Shown here: one piece after another, positions 60,540-64,000 of the stretch
How the letters are laid out: each line of letters starts with the position of its first letter
Numbering within the stretch: position 1 is the stretch's first letter
From: Paragyromitra xinjiangensis
Lineage: Eukaryota > Ascomycota > Pezizomycetes > Pezizales > Discinaceae
Direction: 5' to 3'
Length of the DNA stretch: 64,000 nucleotides
Assembly: GCA_038503065.1 (NCBI GenBank)
Contig: JBCAMK010000009.1
Span: 1,488,001 to 1,552,000, forward strand
The notes under the pieces: model-generated
Told to the model about the DNA's origin: nothing
Databases searched by the model: none
What the model saw: the letters and a program-made list of their open reading frames with translations, nothing else
Translations under genes and position numbers: made by a program

Positions 60540-63500
60540 CTTCCTAGTGCGCCAGGCGCAGTAAGCACGGACCCCCCTTATTTCTGATGTATCACGGGAG
60601 CGAAGGAGGGAAGCCAAAATGTGACGAGCTTTGAATGTAATAAGCGAAGCGAGTGAAGTGAGAAGTGAGGAATATTTTGCTTCTCAACCGGGTGGACCCT
60701 TAACTGGCTGGGCGTGTTGAATAGATGAGTCATCATGAACCAATAGAGTACCTCCGCTGTCAAATCCACTCTCCTACTACCAACACCCATGTGGTAGCAC
60801 GTGAGTAGCCCTGGTGTTTTCATATCATGGGGGGGGGTGTTGAGAGGCCGCTCCTAGAATAATACATGTAGTTGAAGTGATCGGTAAGAGAATAGCAACC
60901 ATGATTTTAGTCGTTAAATGTAGACTGACAAGAGTTGGTCATTGATCCTCCTAGTACACAGCTTTCTAGTGATATCTGAGTCCAGGTCCACCCTCAGGCA
61001 CCGACAGTCGCCGTCGGGTGTTTCTGGCCTCCGGTGAAAATATGGTGCGGGGCTTTATAGCGATGGTTATGGGTGGTTAAAACCCCATTCAAGACATTCT
61101 CAGGTCCATAAGAGTGATGCAGAGCATCCAATTCAAGCTCCATACTGGGGGAGAAATCACTCTCAACCCCGCTTTGCCTAGCAGACCGGTCCTTTGTCCA
61201 CCGTCAGCCAATCTCGGACACCATATGACCGAGCTCCGAATCACATCTAGAAGAAGCTAAGAGGACTGTGGAAAAACTTAAGTAATTTCGTACCCCTCTG
61301 CGGATGTATTGGGAGCAGTATACGAATATTAGGGATTCGAGCCAAGCAGATTGTAGAATTCGATACTCCCAGCCCACTTCCTTCGATAATTGAGATCTGC
61401 TCATTTCGTTATCAAAGCCGCCAAGTTCTTGTGAAAGGTGAAATAAGGGCTAGGCTTCCCTGCAAGCTCTATCGTAATCAGCTTCTTTTACCACAGTGTC
61501 CCTATATCTTATTCCCAACTCTCTATCGCCAGTACAAAATAATCCTCAAAAGGATGCATGCGTCGGCATGACAGCAGCTCTTGTCAGCCAAGGGGCCTCC
61601 TTGCATCAAGAGCTTCTTCTTCAAAAATAGCTTTTGCCCTCAGGGCCAGTACCGGAGTTCTAGAAATCGCGTTTGGCTTTTGTCAGGATGAATATCCAAT
61701 TGTTCGCATAGTCCCAATGAAAACAAAGTGGCTTCATCGACCAAAGCAACAAACGGATAAGTCGTGGTCCCTTTTCTTGCACATTCTACCAAACAAACAG
61801 CAGTGTCAGGGAAATTGAGCATGTCCGAAATATTCTCAGGTTTGGATGGTGAATTTTGATGGCGATTTCCATGCCTTCAAAAAAAATTTCCATCACTAAA
61901 GCTGAAGGTATGAAAGCAAAAGGTTTTCTACTCATCCTGTTGATATTTAGCACAAATAAAACACGCAGAAAAGGCTCTCATTAAATACGAGATAGCTTTT
62001 AAGGTATAATTTACCTTTCGTTTAGAACTCGGAGTTGGGGGTTTCTCTACCGGAAGGTCTCTGTTTTTTTTGGCGGAAATGTGGTGTAAGAAAAAAAAAG
62101 TATCTAATAGCTTCTTTGATCGAGGTTAGCATTTACGTCATGGCGCTTGTGCCCCAGTCTGGTTTTTATTTATACGTGTGTTTAGCTTATTTTAACTTTA
62201 CTGTTATTTATAGACATTTCCTTTGAAGCTCCACGAACCAGGCGCTTAAGGGTCGATTCCAGGTAACGAGAACAAGAAGCGAGTAGAATTAAGCCTTGAA
62301 TGACTACCAAGAGCAATCAGAAACGGGCATGCTACCGTGGTGGAGTATCCCTTCGTTTATATTCAAGGTAGCGTACTGACCCAGCGCGATTAGAGTCACC
62401 CTCAATTCTTGCGTGACACCCATTCAATTGGTAGGAAAGGACCGTTACCTCTTCCTCCGGGCCAGGTCGTGTGACAATCTGTGCTAAATAGTCACGAAAA
62501 GGCTAAATTATTGTTAAGTTCAAGTACGGACGGTGGGATAGGATGCAGATATAATTACACGTAGCCTATTGCACTCGCTAAAGGGGAAATAAACCAGCGT
62601 ATCAAAGAGCTAGAATCAGAAGCCTAGCTAACCAGCTGCTTCATGCAACCAAGAAACCCACTTCCTGGCGCCTATGACCTGTAACGAGTGTTACAGAATC
62701 TGATTCGAAAACTAACTGGGAAAACTCAAAAGCCCTTATACCAAATTATCTTGCGCTCAACGTTCTGGGAATCCAAACACCTTGCGTCATCGCTGTCTTT
62801 CACATCACTATTGTAGCAAACGAACCGCCAAATAACCCTAAAACCAGTCTTGAGCCAAAGTGATAATCTTATCCTTGGTATGACTTACCAGCAGTATAGA
62901 GTGGGGTATATTTTTGAGAAAAGATGATGGGAATTGGCGATATCCATTAAACAGACCATCAGGTTTCCTTTGCTGATCGTAATGAGCTGTCGGGTGCTAA
63001 GACCATCTCCTTCTTGATCGACAAATAGGCTATCACTATCACCCAACGCCACACCAAACCATGAAGGTCGGAAGTAGCTCAAGCTCGAAAAGTAAAATGA
63101 TAAGCAGACCCAAATGTCTACAGATATTTCCCGGAGATCTGCAACAGGTGCTAAAAACGCGATTCCATTTCTGTGGGGATCATACTGACTACCTACATGT
63201 GTACCAGCATCATGCCTAAATAATAGGAAGGCGATTCGGGATCCAAAGGTAGTAGTCCACCGTGAAAAAATGATATGACTAAATATCCAAGTCGGCCTCG
63301 AAACAAGAAAAGAACCCCACCAACAATTTGGAGCTCTGAGTTATTTTAACTTGGCGCGCATAGATCAGCATCATCCTTGATCACTCCTCATATTCGACGA
63401 ATCCCCAAAACCCGTTTCTGTACCACGTTTGCGCCACGCATAAACAACAAATCTCTCTGGAAAATATCAACCCATACCTAATACGTCAACTATTGTAAGT

Positions 63501-64000
63501 CTTAAAGTAAGATTACACATGAACATCATCCGAATGTCTTCTGAGAGGATATTTGTCCCTTGCGAGGTGATGTAAACGGCAATCAACCCGCGTAAGCTTC
63601 CTCCCAGAACCCAAAAACTCTTGTCCAAGCAAATAAACTCCCCCTTACCTCCCACACATACTCAGTATCGTCTTCGGTTAATCATACTTCACCATAATAG
63701 TCAGTTATCAAAAATAATACGTCTCGGTCGCGAGAGTGATTCAACCCGGAAACCGGTATCATTCTGTCACGTCATCATCCCGATGATCTTTCGTCATTTT
63801 TCTAACTCTCCTAAAGACCATCATTCCGTCTCGTCATCCTATTCTATGAGTCCGTTCTATTACTTCGCACCGATCATAATCCTGATCCTGATCTCGCTCC
63901 TATCACTCGCTTCCTAAAAAGCATGCCAAGACCGAGTGACGTCTCGGCGCTAAGATGTTTCATGACTGATCGCTGACGAGCTCGGTGTCACAGGCGAAAT
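60540..64000. other. Gene-poor right end of the window
   Basis: About 3.5 kb with only short open frames, none longer than about 100 codons and none recognised. A nine-base G run lies near 60830. No tRNA was found. The sequence is of average composition and may contain decayed element remnants that I cannot identify. Confidence 0.4.

Noticed and set aside
61321..61372. GGCTCGAATCC on the minus strand, similar to a tRNA B box
   Set aside because: No A box at the right distance and no cloverleaf with a paired acceptor stem.

Overview
This window is nuclear DNA of a filamentous ascomycete (Pezizomycotina). The genes carry many short GT-AG introns (mostly about 45-110 nt), start codons sit in fungal contexts such as CACCATGG, and the gene set is fungal: the DASH kinetochore subunit Spc34, nucleoporin Pom152, Vid27 and Lro1. 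The wide gene spacing (17 coding loci in 64 kb), AT-rich intergenic stretches and decayed repeats would suit an early-diverging lineage such as Pezizomycetes or Orbiliomycetes, but I cannot fix the class from sequence alone.

Layout. 0.1-1.8 kb: mitochondrial glutaryl-CoA dehydrogenase (+). 4.0-4.9 kb: Ubc4/Ubc5-type E2 (+). 6.2-10.2 kb: POM152 (-), divergent from a UCH37/Uch2-type deubiquitinase at 10.9-12.4 kb (+). 13.3-15.3 kb: GPI transamidase subunit GAA1 (+). 17.4-18.6 kb: SAS2-like MYST acetyltransferase (+). 19.7-20.8 kb: NAA30/MAK3 with an unusual His/Asp tail (-). 21.0-21.9 kb: SPC34 (-). 22.4-25.0 kb: a protein kinase-ankyrin repeat gene with an apparent frameshift (+). 25.8-27.8 kb: CDC7 kinase (-), divergent from condensin subunit CND1/YCS4 at 28.2-32.1 kb (+). 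32.6-34.0 kb: F-box protein (-). 34.6-38.8 kb: a tandem duplication carrying a bZIP-like gene. The first copy is broken and its unit carries a MITE; the second copy is intact. 39.0-41.4 kb: LRO1 (PDAT) (-). 43.8-46.5 kb: VID27 (-), divergent from exportin MSN5 at 47.7-52.2 kb (+). 54.3-57.1 kb: MSS4 PIP5-kinase (-). 57.1-64 kb: no gene recognised; it holds a roughly 20-bp minisatellite and a hairpin.

Most genes are housekeeping genes with no operon-like logic: ubiquitin, nuclear pore and export, chromosome segregation (SPC34, CDC7, CND1), lipids (GAA1, LRO1, MSS4) and acetylation (SAS2, NAA30). The least ordinary parts are the duplicated bZIP locus with its MITE and small inversion, the metal-binding-like tail on NAA30, the kinase-ankyrin gene, and the repeat-rich desert at the right end. 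Exon boundaries were derived by hand from splice signals, reading-frame phase and family conservation. In nearly all genes the exon lengths sum to a whole number of codons; CDC7 (one nucleotide too many) and the kinase-ankyrin gene do not.
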